Positions 36,561 through 50,400 of a stretch of 64,000 bases of DNA are shown piece after piece. A program made the position numbers and the translations under genes. Each line of letters opens with the position of its first letter. Position 1 is the stretch's first letter. The notes below the pieces were generated by a model. The model was not told where the DNA came from. It saw nothing but the letters and a program-made list of their open reading frames with translations, and made no database searches. Source of the stretch: Monoplex corrugatus (lineage: Eukaryota > Mollusca > Gastropoda > Littorinimorpha > Ranellidae); contig JAPXFY010000022.1 in assembly GCA_030674185.1 (NCBI GenBank), positions 807,535 to 871,534 on the forward strand, read 5' to 3'.

Positions 36561-38129
36561 ATTATTGTGTATGTAATTGTGAACATTTTTTTTATCACCA
36601 TTTGCTTTTTTTGCGAAATGTAATGCACTGGTGAGCATGTTTTTATAAGGAATATGCGCTAGCCTATACAAATAAACATTATTATTATTATTATTTAGCA
36701 GGCCTATGTAAAATACTACACGATAAAAAGAATAACACTACACTGTACACAATAAAAAAAAAAAAGTACTACACAGTGACACTGACAGTACAGTAAAAAT
36801 GGTACTGCATGGCCTTGATGCACACAGTGATGTACTGAACTAGTTTGAAGTTAACAAGCTTAACAATAATTTAACAAGAAACATCACGAGTCTGACAGTA
36901 CTGTAGTTGTACTAGTACTTTGTTAGTACTACAAATTCAACTGTACAAGTTACTTTACTATCTTTAGTTAGCTAGTAATCGTGATCATGCCGGGACGTTA
37001 ATTCAAAAAACTAGCAGCCTACGTACTGTACGAACAATTTAAAATGAATTCATGTAAATTTACCTGGTACACCCATCATTTTGCAAAGATAAGAAGATGG
37101 AGATAATTATTAAACAGCGGCGCAGAAATGTAATGTCCTACAGATGAAAGAAAACGCGAACTTATCACTACTGCTGTTGCTATTTTTGTCACTCTCGTTT
37201 CCAATGTGAAGCGGAAGTAATACCCAACTTCTCTCCCTCTTTGTAAGTTGGGCCTATCACGTGACTTCCTTTTCCTCTTCGTAACTGAGAAAGGTGGGCA
37301 TATTAGACGTGGATGTGAACAATATCTGCTTTTTATTATATTTGTTGTGAATCATCTTCAGAGAAAGACAAGGAATTTTGTGCTTTGAAAAGTTGTGTTT
37401 GTTGATACCGTGTCTTGTTGTCTCAAGATGTAAGCTTTTCATACATAATTCGTGCCGATTTCGATCATTGTTCTTTCTGAATTTTCTTTGCACATGTCTA
37501 GGCTACGTGTTTTACGATTGAGCTTTAATGTTGTTTTTGGTTGGCTTCATCAACATTACAAGTAGCCTAAGTTTGCTTTGGTAACAGTTAGTTATAAGAA
37601 TGGCCGTAGTATATTTTTACAAAAATGGGCAATGGTATAGGATCTAAGTATTACAGGTTTAGGCCTTGACACAAAAAAGCCTCCAGACTTGCCAGTGCGT
37701 TGGGGATGAAGCACAAGTCACAAATGCGGCTCATTTCGGTCTATAGCTTTGTCATGACCAATTCTAATCTTTTCCATCACTGGTACTACCGTAGTTTTCT
37801 TTCTTCGAAAATTTTGTGCAGTTTTAAATCTTTCTTGCAGTCTCAGTCGGTCACGAGAGACCTAAACTTAAAACTGCACCGTTACAGATGAACAAAAAGA
37901 AACGTTGAACTTGAACTCCGGGAGGACGGAAGAGGAGGGGAGGGATTGATATCTATCGTCACTTTTACTAACTGTGAATGTTTTTTTCAGTGACCGAGTC
38001 TGTAGCCTGATCCTAAAGTTTAGCTGAACATTGTTGGTAGCTTACTGATATTTTATGCCAACCTTTGAAATACCTTTGGGTCAGGATAGGCCTAGTCAAA
38101 ATTTATACAAATGTCTGTCATATTCAGTA
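36561..38129. other. Mostly unique, A+T-rich to CpG-containing stretch
   Basis: Triplet (ATT)n occurs at 36680-36695. The 37060-37260 part is the possible INO80E promoter side (see 37064-37220). I recognise no complete gene between 37260 and 38129. Confidence 0.4.
37064..37220 (-). other. Possible 5' exon of INO80E (start codon and 5'UTR)
   Basis: On the minus strand a non-repetitive stretch with some CpG ends in CCAG|gtaaat and holds ATGATGGGTGTACCAG, starting at 37079, which would give Met-Met-Gly-Val-Pro and one base. It sits upstream of INO80E in the right orientation. No exon linking it to 30043 was found, so the assignment is only positional. The left limit of the 5'UTR is arbitrary. 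Confidence 0.22.
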
Positions 38130-38590
38130 GGCCTAATTCTAATCAATGTAGGCCTAATGACTTCATCTGTGCTACAATAATTTCCCAGCTAGATTATTGT
38201 AACTCTTTGCTATCTGGGTTACCAGCAGAAGAAACACCCCTGATTGCAAAGAGTTCAGAACAATTCTATTCTAATCACAAAGAAAAAGCATGATCAGCAC
38301 ATCATGTAATGTCCACCATTACTTGTATTACACTGGCTCATAGTCTAACCTTGCTGCCAGGTTATAAGATTGCAAGTCTTGGTTGGATCTGCTCTGCATA
38401 TCAGACCCCAGTCATAATGCAATCCTCAGATCAAAAGCTTTTGATGGTTCCGAAGTGTTATCCTAAAGTCTGAAGGAAAATGGGCTCTCAGCATAGGCTC
38501 ATCGTGCCATGTTTGTTCCCCAACATGCTGTCAGCTGATTGAGGGATGTGTCCACCCTTCATTTTGTCAGACCTGCCTGTTCACCAGGCC
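38130..38590 (+). mobile_element. Decayed CR1/L2-type reverse-transcriptase fragment
   Basis: The plus strand has [20 protein letters not shown], followed in shifted frames by remains of the LHWL..YKI block (cactggctcatag, gttataagattgc). There is no catalytic motif. Confidence 0.65.
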
Positions 38591-41050
38591 TTACACTGTT
38601 GACATATTTGTAGGTAGGTCCAGCCATTTTTGTAATTCGAAAATATAGTCAGTATTTTCAAATTTTCTAAAAGGTAGGCTAACAGTAAATTTAATATAAA
38701 TGCAAAATATCTCGCTCATAGCTCTAATGGTTTTTGAGACACTGCTGTTTGAAATACTGTAAAAATGGGCATATCGTCCTTGTTGAAGCGTTTTTGCCAA
38801 ATTTCTAATGCTTATTGAAGTTATTCATCATATTCTTTATTGAAAAAAATCATGAACCTTTCAAAGAATTTTTAACAAAAATACAAGCAATTTTCATTTC
38901 TCTGATTGGTATCAGAAAGATATATATCTATTCTTTTATTTTTCTCTCTATCAAGGGAGATAATAAACTATTCGAGACCGAGCACACGCCTGGTAAGAAA
39001 ATAAATATTAAAATTTGTATTAACTCGATCGAGTCGCAGTCTTCAGGGTCATTCTGCCCCCCTGAATTCGGATGATTTTTAGCACATTTTAAAAAAATAC
39101 AGAAAAACAACCAAATAAAGTAGACAAAGTAAAGTGATACAGAAAGACCAGGATTAGATCTGTACAAATAATCTTACTTTATTTATGGTATTCCATGTAC
39201 TTGTAGATGATGAGGTATCCAAAGGGGGGTAATTTTTTTTTATGGATATGAATACACACTGTGAAACAATTTTAGATGAAGTCCAGAACATAATTTCCAT
39301 GCCATGGGTGTTTAAAATCACAAGATTACTGGTAGTTGTCACTTTTTGCGTACAGTTATTCCAGAGCACAAAATATTTACAAAATTGTGAGGTTCGACTT
39401 GCTTTCCTTGACGCCATTTGTGAAATTCGCATGTCGCGGGTAGTGCTGAAAAAAGGCTACTGTTGTCTTTGTTTCACATTGCCTCAAACAGTCTAAGGTA
39501 AATAACTGCTGTAAACATACCCTAGTTTCGGTTCCCAGTGAGTTTTCCCTATAACTGATGCTTCTGATGTAAAAAAAAACACAAAAAAACCGAATGTCCG
39601 CCGTCGATAAATCGATGTCACGTCTCCAAGCAGCGAACGGAAGTGACGGAGATTTTCTTCCGGCAAGAAGCGATTGAGTTAATGATTTATGAAACATCAG
39701 TTCCATTAAAAAAAAAATAGCAAAAAGATTAGACTAATGGTCGCTTACATTAGGTATTCCAAAGTGATTTTCAAATTTGAACTTACCTGTATAAAAATCA
39801 GCTGGGAAAATAGAGATTTTCATTCTGAACACATACATACTTTATTTTTTAATGTGGGATAAAAAATAAATTTTTTATGATTTTTTCCTTTCTTTTTGGA
39901 CTTAGAAAAATTTCACACATTTTTTTAGGCCACATTCAGACATGCCTTGAACACACATATAAAATCACACAAGTCCAGAAAATCATTTCTGAGGAGGTTT
40001 TTACTTGTTAAGTTGATGTGCAAAAAACATATGGACAGAAATGCATATCAATAAAAATACAGACCTATGAAAATGACAAAAAATAGCAAAATTGGACGCC
40101 GCCGTTCCAAACAGCTGGGCAAGGGACCCATTTTCATTAATTTCAAACTCCATTATCTTTAAGAAATACAATACAGTGACACTGAAATGAATCATATATG
40201 ATAAACATATTAAGGAATTTAACCCTAATTTTTTCCAGCTTCATCTGAAAGCTGGTTGAAAAGATATCAGATGTCAAAAATGCGAAATATGCCGATTTGT
40301 CACAGTGAAAAAAATGGCGAATTTTACACATATTTGGTGCACCATAACTTTTTTCACTTTAAAGTTACAAAAATGGTTTTGATATCAAATTGCTCAGCAT
40401 GACAAACTCTTTCAATGTAAAACAACCCCAGACATCTGTATGTTTAATCAAACCATATTTGGGTAAGGATAAAATACCTATTTTGAAAAAAATGTGTATT
40501 TTAGCTTTTTGCAAGACTCCGTAACTTCTGTCACATTCATCCTACTGCAAAGTACCATATACCAAAATGATCAGTTTTTTATGATCTGTCAATATAACAA
40601 ACAAGACATTAGGTTTCAATCTTTCTGTAAACAAAAATCAGATGACAAAATTATAACAAATGTCAGCTGATAATAGTAACAAATAATGCGTTTTGTTTAC
40701 ATATCGAATCAAACAAGACATGTACATCAACAACATTCATTCAAAGAAGTCATCTTCATAGTTTTTACATGCCAATTTGTTGTTTTTTTTATCATTAAAC
40801 AACAATTAAAACATGTCTTGACCTTTAACTGTTCCTTAACTGTGTGTAGAACATTATCAAAAGCTTCCACATCATTGTCTTGACCTTTCACTGTTGCTTA
40901 ATCACAGTAGATAACTGTCCTGGCCTTCAACTTAAACTGGAAGCACAAAAGATAGAAATCATCTCATTTTACAAAAATCATGTAATGAAATGTAAAAAAA
41001 TACTTGTCAGTGTCTATGATCAGTGATTCCCCTTCACAAGTGACAGGAAA
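38591..41050. other. A+T-rich region without recognised genes
   Basis: Minus-strand frames of 60-110 codons (for example 39706-39377 and 39167-38928) have no recognised family, good splice context or supporting start. One minus peptide, QNDPEDCDSIELI near 39020-39060, faintly resembles NDFDSIDLINLE at 43050-43090. It could be a decayed transposon. Confidence 0.35.
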
Positions 41051-42430
41051 TTAAAACATGTTAAGATGCAGTTCATCATCATTGCTGTCAAAGTTGTCCA
41101 AAAGACTAGGTCTCCGCCCTCTGCCAGTCTTAAGAAATCGCTCCTTCATCCTCATGAAGAGATCATCTGTGAGAAAAATAGTGTAGAGGGAAAGTATTAG
41201 TACATCTATCTGTTCTATCCTGTAGCGTAATGTGAAAATCCCATTTGTAGGCACAAACAGGCCTATACATACAGAGCAAGAGGCAAATAGTGAAATACTG
41301 ACCAAAACAAAAACAAATCCAAAAAACAAGAACATAAAACATGCAGGAACACAAGGACTTTTGTACCCCTGCTCAACTTCCCTGCCTGTCAAAGAGAGAA
41401 AGGATCAAGAGAGATAGAGATTGGTGTGGGTGGAGCTGTAAGAAGCCTACCAGTATTATTGTCAGCTTTGAAAATAAAATTATAATACCTTACCCTAACT
41501 CACAAAGCAGTGGGCAAAGTAAAATGTTCCATACATTTAGGCCTACTCAAATCAGCACAACAAAATTTATCTCAAAAACACTATAGGCCTAGTTAGGAAG
41601 GTTCATAGTGTCCAACCCATTAACCTGGTAGGCCTACTTTATTTTGTTTAAATATTATTTCTGATGACAATAATAGTAATGATAATAAATAGTAATGAAT
41701 AATAGTAAACTAATAATGAAATAATGATAATAATAATAATGATAAATAATAATGAATAATGATAGTAAAATAATAACAAAAATATGATAATATTAATAAT
41801 AATAATAAACTTTTAAAACTGTTGAACTAGATCTAGGTGATAATAATATTGGGCCTAAAAATAATAGGATTGATAAACATGCAAATTTGTTTCAATGGTA
41901 CCATTCAGGAAGTTTACACAAAGGCAGAAAAGAAAAAGGTGTAACATTGTGAAATTATTGAACGACACTGAACCAGATCGAGTGAAGTCAAGGGAGGGCA
42001 CTCGGCCGATTCGACTATCGATCGATCAAAGCGTTGGTCACGTGACCACAATAAATCGCTAATCTCTCATTAACATCATTATAAATAAATATAATAAAGG
42101 CATGGATTATTAAAAAAATCTTTTGTAAACATTTTCCTTTAATCATATGCCTGATCTCACTCTCTGTAAAATTACCGCACCCCAAACCGTCACCTACCCT
42201 TACCTTCTAACATATTCATGATACTGTGGGTGCTGCAGCTGTGCGCTTTCCAAACAATTATATTCTAAAATCAGGAAACAAAATGTCGAAAAGTAATAGT
42301 AAACAAACTGCAAGATATTTCACTTACCCTCTAGATAAGTTGGATCGCTTGATTCGTCGTGGCTGGAGCGGTCGACGTAAACTTCGACGTCCATGTGCTC
42401 GCCCGAACGATCTTCGCGCGTGTCCGCCAT
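41051..42430 (-). CDS. Unrecognised two-exon gene, 72-residue acidic protein
   Basis: Exon 42430-42328 starts ATGGCGGACACG and ends GAGG|gtaagtg (phase 1). Exon 41166-41051 follows a ctcacag acceptor and ends at TAA. They join in frame to a hydrophilic protein beginning MADTREDRSGEHMD, continuing DPTYLEDDLFMRMKERF and ending DELHLNMF. The C-terminal half has a basic patch (KTGRGRRPS) then an acidic end. There is no signal peptide or membrane segment. I do not recognise the family. The CpG-rich start, good splice consensus and head-to-head position with RPL6 favour a real gene. A transposon-derived N-terminal exon is an alternative, since acidic N-termini of piggyBac-like proteins occur nearby. 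Confidence 0.5.
41640..41830. repeat. (AATAAT)n-like low-complexity tract
   Basis: Degenerate ATAATGATAATAA repeats in the intron of the 72-residue gene. Confidence 0.8.
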
Positions 42431-42439
42431 TGCGCGTCA

Positions 42440-44031
42440 GACGCTAAGGGAAAGCGAAAATATGTTGCTTTTTCTCAGTCCTCGCGGAAGACAGCCAGTG
42501 GTTGAATCCATATGCAACTAGCAGAAGTTGAAAGTTGAAACCTTGACCTTTTGCACAGTGGAAAATATGGAGAGATTGGTTTTGAGTAAGGTTGCGAAAT
42601 CATCGACGGAAGTTTTTAACGCACGAAACGACCGACTAAATGCAAACCTATCAGTTCACTTTTTACATCGGATGAAAGCAAGTTTAGTCGTCTTTTTGAC
42701 TGTGTAAATGGTTTGTTGATATCTGACCCAGCTGATCTCCGCGAGGCGAGTTTTCAAGGTAGGTGTCAAAACCGCGTTCCGATTTCGTCGTTCCAGTTGC
42801 AGCAAAATCGCAATTTAGTACCCATCATCAAAAGCATATTTCAAACGGTAAATGTTACACTTATTGATTTATTTTGACTTTAAACAAAGCTTAAAGGATC
42901 ACAGATCAACATGATCTATGTTTTTTATTTCTGACACTGCATTTTGTTGAGAACGAGCAAGTTGAAAACCAGTGAAAAATCGCACTTTGCCGTACTTTTC
43001 GCCGCCCGCGAAGAGCACTTTGGAATACCTACTTACATACTTACCAAGATCACGTTCAAGATTTATTAGATCTATCGAGTCAAAGTCATTCCTTGGTTCA
43101 GTTTTGGACAACTTTGAAACTTGAACCTGGTCCGCTGTGTTGGTACCTTTCATATTGGCTTTCGGAACTTTTACAAGCGGCAGCCTGAGTTATATTTCTT
43201 GCACGATCGGCAGCCTGAGTTATATTTCTTGCATGATCTTAAGAACAATTGAATTCTCTACAAAATGAGTGGTAATACAACACTGTGCGTGTAGAATTGT
43301 TGACTTTACGGTGCCTTTTAAAAATACGTTTGTTTTTCGGCACTGAAAAAACAGTATTCAGTTAAGGAATTATGACGAAATTTTTGTTAGTGGATTCTTC
43401 AGGCTGTCCCTTTTAATTTGATACCAAAATCACCGCTGTGTGTATCGTTTGTAAAAGTTCCGACAACTGGTGTTGATCGTCCTGGGAAAACTGCGTGAGG
43501 AAACTTTGCACGTCTCCGCCAACGTTGCATTCGGTATGTGTATTTAGATCGCTCAGGGTCAAAGCACACTTCTTTCACACCATAAAATAGAGACACAGGT
43601 TTCATGCCTAAAGCTCATTTAATGTGTCAACATGTCTAAAGCTCATTTAATGTGTCAACATAATTTTTTATCTTCCAATCGTGAATGGTAGATGAGCTGA
43701 AGCAATTTAAAATTGGCAATTTTTACCAGTTCTGCTGCATGTTAGCCATTAGCGTAAGGGTGGCTGGACCTATCTACATATTTGTTCCTCTGCTAGTGTC
43801 ATTGTGTAATTATTTGTGTGCATAGCCTAGACTCCTACTTATTTGGGATTTATGACCCCATGTATGTATGTGTTGGTAAGGTTAGACATGGTTATTGTGT
43901 TCATTTGCATGTATGTTTTTATGGTTAGATGGTATTATTAGTGTGTCCATTTGTGTACACCAGTTAGGCCTACATATTATGACTGTGTATTCTGATGTGT
44001 GCATATGTGTGATTCTGATACATGGTAATGA

Positions 44032-44073
<42 letters not shown>

Positions 44074-44260
44074 GTACTACACTGTCTTTGTCATATACTG
44101 ATGTAGATCTCCATGTGTAGGTCTGAGGGTAATGTGCAGCAAGTCCAAATGGGTTTGGAGAAAAGTTGTAGGCTTAAATAGTATAGGAGAATGATTTGTA
44201 GAGTATTGCTGTTTTAGGTTACTGGTCGTATTTGGTTATAATCTTGTTTTATTTTATTAG
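42440..44260 (+). promoter_or_regulatory. RPL6 upstream region, probable bidirectional promoter
   Basis: A mostly unique segment with CpG-containing stretches separates the minus-strand start at 42430 from the RPL6 ATG. A pyrimidine run (ctttttctc near 42470), as in ribosomal-protein TOP starts, and a donor-like cttttcaag-type site before gtaggtg near 42760 would allow a non-coding first exon. No TATA box is obvious. A (TG)n(TA)n tract lies at 44034-44072. The promoter role is inference from head-to-head layout. Confidence 0.35.
43045..43153 (-). other. Candidate alternative first exon, 36 residues
   Basis: An ATG at 43153 opens 36 codons (MKGTNTADQVQVSK to NLERDL) ending in G|gtaagt, a near-perfect donor in phase 1. 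That is the same phase as the exon ending at 42328, so it too could splice to 41166. No transcript evidence is available and the protein is not recognised. Confidence 0.25.
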
Positions 44261-44452
44261 ATGGCTCCAACTGCGGGATCAGAAGGCAAAGTTGCCAAAA
44301 AGGCACGCATGCCCCGCCACTATCCAACAGAGGCTAAAAGAAAACGTTTGCACCCTCGTCAAAAGTTTTTCTCCCAGCACAAGCATAAGTTGCGTGCCAA
44401 CATCACACCAGGCACAGTGTTGATTCTTCTTGCAGGCAGACACAAGGGCAAG
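44261..44452 (+). CDS. RPL6: RPL6 coding exon (MPRHYPTE to GRHKGK)
   Basis: 192 bp, 64 codons, phase 0 at the end. The acceptor is attttattag directly before ATG, and the donor is CAAG|gtatgt. It encodes [14 protein letters not shown], then [15 protein letters not shown] and [17 protein letters not shown]. The ATG could be the true start or an internal Met; the animal protein normally has a longer basic N-terminus. Confidence 0.95.
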
Positions 44453-47400
44453 GTATGTGGCTTTATAATCTATAGAAATGTGCATCTTTTGCAAGGTTGG
44501 TGTTTATATAGATATGTATAATTTTATTATTGTAGCCAATTAGGCATGAATGATGATGTAACAATTCTTAGAGGCCTGATGCTCACTTTTCCAAACTATC
44601 CAGGTCTTCACCATGCATACACAGTTGAATCAGTGGTTTTGAGTGATGGATACAATTTATAAATCAAGAGAGGATGTATTTCTAAGCATCATTAGGCTTG
44701 TAGTATGGATAATATGATGATACTTGGGTATTAAAAGAGATTACTACAGCCATTTTCCCTTAAGAATGTTGATATGCTCTCAGGCGAATTTCAGCTCTGA
44801 ATGATTTTGTTTGGTTTTGTTGTTGCACGGGGGCCCCCTCCCCCCTTTTTTGTCAGGGGAGCGAAAAGGTTAAAACATGGATGGGAAAGGCTCCACAAAG
44901 TAATGGGCATAATGTCATGTTATGCATAATTCCATGCTCAGCAGGTTCATAGATGATTTGATTGTTAGGGCTCAGGGTTTGGCAATGTTCTAATCAGACT
45001 TTGCCTGTGTTTAAAACTTCTGTGCATGTACTGGTATAGAATTTGCACCATGATCATTTTGGATCTTTTCCGTCACATGGCATCTGTTGCGCCAGTATGA
45101 TGGAATTTATTGTGAACGCAGAGGCGCCATTTTGAGAAACCGAAGCTGACCTTTTTTTTTTTCTTTTTTTTTAATGTAATCTTGACCCAGTTGTGACGTT
45201 CAAAGTATAATAAGTGAAAAAACTGGCTCATAATTTCTAGATCTGTTTCTGTAAAGGTTTGAACAAAAAGTCATGTGATGGGCCTGTTTTCAGTTGACTT
45301 GATATGCCGTTTTTGAAAAAGGTATATGAACCACTTCAAGAAGACTGTCTGCTTGGGAAAGTATTCGGGAAGTGAATGAGCAGCACTTTCTCAGAAACTT
45401 CTGACAACTTTTTCATGATTTTCATTGTTCTGATAGTCTGCCATCATCCTCGCTTCCTGTGAAATTTTATTTTGTTTTGCACGCTTCTTAAAGGTCACAT
45501 ACGAATAATATAAAAATTAATGATATGACCTGAAGGTTTTATTATTTTTAAATAACAGTATACCTTGACAATCTTCTTTTTGATAGAGCAGTTGGCATAG
45601 AAGATAATATACAGTGAATACGAAATGTAAATAGGTGATAGTATATCTTGGTTTTCTGTCTTTACCCTGGAGCGGTTGTCACAGAAGATAATGCTAGATG
45701 TAAGTAGACAATAATTTTTAGTATGCCTGTGTCTTCTGACTTTTCCATAGAACAGGTACGGAATATAATACTAAATGTAAATAGATAATGACATGTTTTG
45801 GTCTTCTGTCTTTTCTGTGGAGCATTTGTCATAGAAGATCATACTAATTGTAAATAGATAATAGTATATCTTGATCTTGTTTCTTTCCATGGAGCAGTTC
45901 AGTTATCTTTGGTGTCATTGGATGTTTGTGTTTCAGAGGGTTGTGTTCCTGAAGCAGCTGAACTCAGGACTGCTGCTGGTTACAGGTAAACACTGACATT
46001 TCTTTGTGGAGGTGGTGGGGATGGGTGAGGGGGACTGCTACAGAAGGAATATTCATCTTAATCTTTCTGTTGATGACAAAGCTAATAGTTTTCTCAGTTG
46101 TTGAGCATATTTTTATATGTAAAAAATCAATTTTTGCAAATAAATTTTGTGGATCTAATGTTATATATTTCAAGTCAGTTTGGGCTCTTCTGCAGTATGT
46201 GGCTGTCTGGATGATGAAGTCTTACCGCCCCAGTCTGATGTTATTGTGACTGATGGGTTCTTCTGACACAGCTCAACACACAGTTATTATGTAGGTTTTG
46301 TGTCACAGTTCTACACACAGTTGTTATGTAGTTTTTGTGTCACAGCTCTATACAGGTTACTTATGTAGTTTTTGTGTCACAGCTCTACACAGGTTACTTA
46401 TGTAGTTTTTTGTGTCACAGTTCTACACAGGTTACTTATGTAGTTTTTGTGTCACAGCTCTATACAGGTTACTTATGTAGTTTTTGTGTCACAGCTCTAT
46501 ACAGGTTACTTGTGTAGTTTTTGTGTCACAGCTCTACACAGGTTACTTGTGTAGTTTTTGTGTCACAGCTCTACACAGGTTACTTGTGTAGTTTTTTGTG
46601 TCACAGCTCTATACAGGTTACTTGTGTAGTTTTTGTGTCACAGCTCTATACAGGTTACTTGTGTAGTTTTTGTGTCACAGCTCTACACAGGTTACTTGTG
46701 TAGTTTTTGTGTCACAGCTCTACACAGGTTACTTGTGTAGTTTTTGTGTCACAGCTCTACACAGGTTACTTATGTAGTTTTTGTGTCACAGCTCTACACA
46801 GGTTACTTATGTAGTTTTTGTGTCACAGCTCTACACACAGTTGTTATGTAGTTTTTGTGTCACAGCTCTACACAGGTTACTTATGTAGTTTTTGTGTCAC
46901 AGCTCTACACAGGTTACTTATGTAGTTTTTGTGTCACAGCTCTACACAGGTTACTTATGTAGTTTTTGTGTCACATTTCTACACAGGTTACTTGTGTAGT
47001 TTTTGAGTCACAGCTCTACACAGGTTACTTGTGTAGTTTTTGTGTCACAGCTCTACACAGGTTACTTGTGTAGTTTTTGTGTCACAGCTCTATACAGGTT
47101 ACTTGTGTAGTTTTTGTGTCACATTTCTACACAGGTTACTTGTGTGGTTTTTGTGTCACAGCTCTATACAGGTTACTTGTGTAGTTTTTGTGTCACAGCT
47201 CTACATAGGTACTTGTGTAGTTTTTACAGCTCTACACAGGTTACTTGTGTAGTTTTTGTGTCACAGCTCTACACAGGTTACTTGTGTAGTTTTTGTGTCA
47301 CAGCTCTACACAGGTTACTTGTGTAGTTTTTGTGTCACAGCTCTACACAGGTTACTTGTGTAGTTTTTGTGTCACAGCTCTACACAGGTTACTTTGTGTA

Positions 47401-50400
47401 GTTTTTGTGTCACATTTCTACACAGGTTACTTGTGTGGTTTTTGTGTCATAGCTCTACACAGGTTACTTGTGTAGTTTTTGTGTCACAGCTCTACACAGG
47501 TACTTGTGTAGTTTTTGTGTCACAGCTCTACACAGGTGCTTGTGTAGTTTTTGTGTCACAGCTCTACACAGGTTACTTATGTAGTTTTTGTGTCACAGCT
47601 CTACACAGGTTACTTATGTAGTTTTTGTGTCACAGCTCTATACAGGTTACTTGTGTAGTTTTTGTGTCACAGGTTACTTATGTAGTTTTTGTGTCACAGC
47701 TCTACACAGGTTACTTATGTAGTTTTTGTGTCACAGCTCTACACAGGTTACTTATGTAGTTTTTGTGTCACAGCTCTACACAGGTTACTTGTGTAGTTTT
47801 TGTGTCACAGCTCTACACAGGTTACTTGTGTAGTTTTTGTGTCACAGCTCTACACAGGTTACTTGTGTAGTTTTTGTGTCAGCTCTACACAGGTACTTGT
47901 GTAGTTTTTGTGTCACAGCTCTACACAGGTACTTGTGTAGTTTTTGTGTCACAGTTCTACACAGGTTACTTGTGTAGTTTTTGTGTCACAGCTCTACACA
48001 GGTTACTTGTGTAGTTTTTGTGTCACAGCTCTACACAGGTTACTTGTGTAGTTTTTGTGTCACAGCTCTACACAGGTTACTTGTGTAGTTTTTGTGTCAC
48101 AGCTCTACACAGGTTACTTGTGTAGTTTTTGTGTCACAGCTCTATACAGGTTACTTGTGTAGTTTTTGTGTCACAGCTCTACACAGGTACTTGTGTGGTT
48201 TTTGTGTCACAGCTCTATACAGGTTACTTGTGTAGTTTTTGTGTCACAGCTCTATACAGGTTACTTGTGTAGTTTTTGTGTCACAGCTCTACACAGGTAC
48301 TTGTGTAGTTTTTGTGTCACAGCTCTATACAGGTTACTTGTGTAGTTTTTGTGTCACAGCTCTATACAGGTTTCTTGTGTAGTTTTTGTGACCGAGTTCA
48401 CTTTATGAATTAACCTGTATAACGACTACCTCTGTAACCTGACTTAAGACCATCAATCTTGATCTGAATGAATTAAAAGACAACTGACTGAATTTACACC
48501 ATGTGACCCCGAGGAGAAAATGACTAAAAAAAAAATCACTGGAAATTGACTGGTGGTTTGTAGCAAGTGGACACCACTCAGAGTTGCTCTAAACCTGACC
48601 TTTTACATTGTCCGCTGAGAAAATTACACGTGTGTGTGTTCTTTGTCTTATTTTGTCTTTTTCAAATTTTTCCATATTTCCCCTCCCCTGCCTCCAAAGT
48701 AGTTGTCAGTGTGTGTGTGTTTAACCCTTTGCCTACCACATGACTTTGTGCTATATGCCTATGAGAATACCATGGCAAGGGAAGTAACTCCGCAACACAT
48801 GCACACCCACCACAAATAAACCTCAATAAAAAATTTAATTTTTACTCACCAATTACATAAATTTGATGAAAAAATGCCAAAGACATCACTTCATCCAAAA
48901 CAGCCATTTTTTTTCATATGTAGTGAACTAGTATATGAAGAAAAAAAAACAACGATCAGACTAATTTTTACGTCAGAGTTCTTGGCGCTGTAAGAATATT
49001 TCCTGAATTCACTGGAACCACAGAATGTCATGGATTAGGAGCAAATAGTGATTTTCCATGTCCAGACATAGTACTGAAACCTTCAGGAACAAAATAAAGT
49101 CATTCTGTGTTTTCTTCACACTGAATAGTTAACTTTTGTGGTGAAGAAAAAAAAACCCAAACTTCAACAGTGTTGTGAAACTAAAAGCGTCACATACAGA
49201 AGATTTGTCTACTAACTACTGAGGGGAAAAAAACAACAAAATGAACATATAATTGCTGACACTAGTGACAGGTAGATTTCAGGTGCTGATGAAACTCAGC
49301 AAAACATGTGCCTTTAAACAAATGAACAGAACAAATTACACATCCCCACACTGTGGTGATGCTATATCCCTTGTCCGTCTTCCTCTTCGCCTTCTGGCAA
49401 ACCAGGCAGTTCTTTATTAGGCCTGAAAGACGGACAGGTCCATGGGAGAGAGGGTCTGATGCTGTGACACCTGCCTGTGCCACAGACTGGGGAGCAGATT
49501 TCTGGCGAACAGAGTTGCTGTTACGCAGGGCGCGCAGAACCTCCAGTGAGGACGCACTTTGTGCAAGGGGTCATAGCCAGGCTGACCCTTGGGAATAGCT
49601 TTACTGCTGTCATTTAAATGAAAATACTGATTTAGTTTATTATATATCTATTTCTACTAATGACATCAGCAAACTGAGCAATACATAAAAGATCTGTGGA
49701 CCAGTAGTTGCTGATTTCTGGTACGCGAATGATCCCAAACATAAACTGAACATAGATGAATAATTTCATTTCATCAGGTGTGGTAGGCTGCCAGAGTTTA
49801 TCTACACCATTTTCTGCTTGCCTTTGTGCAGCATATAAATTTGTTTCTGTGCTCAACATTTGCCAAAATTCGTCTGGTATCAAAAGATTAAAAAAATCCA
49901 AAAGGTGACGCACCCACAGGCAAATCATGGGACACGCCAACTGACCGCAAAATTTGGTCATCGTCCGATTCAGTTTCCTGGCTGTCAAAACCAGCAAAAG
50001 TTTTTTTGGGCCTCACCTCATGTAGTCTATCACTCCAGTGAACAATAACTGAATCTCTAGCAGCCTTTGTTTTCCGAATTTTCCTTTTTTTGGCGCTGGG
50101 CCCAGCAGCGATAGGCAAATCGATATCACCGTCATTATCACCCGATTCACTATCGATTTCGGACTCCAAATCAATGAGCAGACGATCACTGTTGATAACT
50201 AGGTCAACATCGACGTCGGACTCATCTTGTTTCGAAATTTCTTCAAGATTGAAGCCTTCAAAAATACTCTCTTCATCACTAACATATCCAAAAATGGATT
50301 CCAGAAGTTGCATGTTTCTTGATCCGCCATTTTTGCAGAAAATTTTCGCGAAAAAAAGGCTGAACTTTGAAAAATCACAGCAGCAAAACTACTCAACCAA

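Noticed and set aside
38591..40330. Minus-strand frames of 62-109 codons
   Set aside because: A+T-rich, no recognised motif, no matching splice sites; kept only as an unexplained region.
42204..42232. 29-bp micro-exon between the two exons of the 72-residue gene, with acceptor-like ctgcag and donor gtaagg
   Set aside because: Included in phase it introduces a TGA at once, while skipping it keeps the frame open. At most a poison exon.
44540..44600. C/D-box snoRNA in an RPL6 intron
   Set aside because: A C-box-like atgatga is present but the nearest CTGA is only about 20 nt away and no terminal stem is visible.
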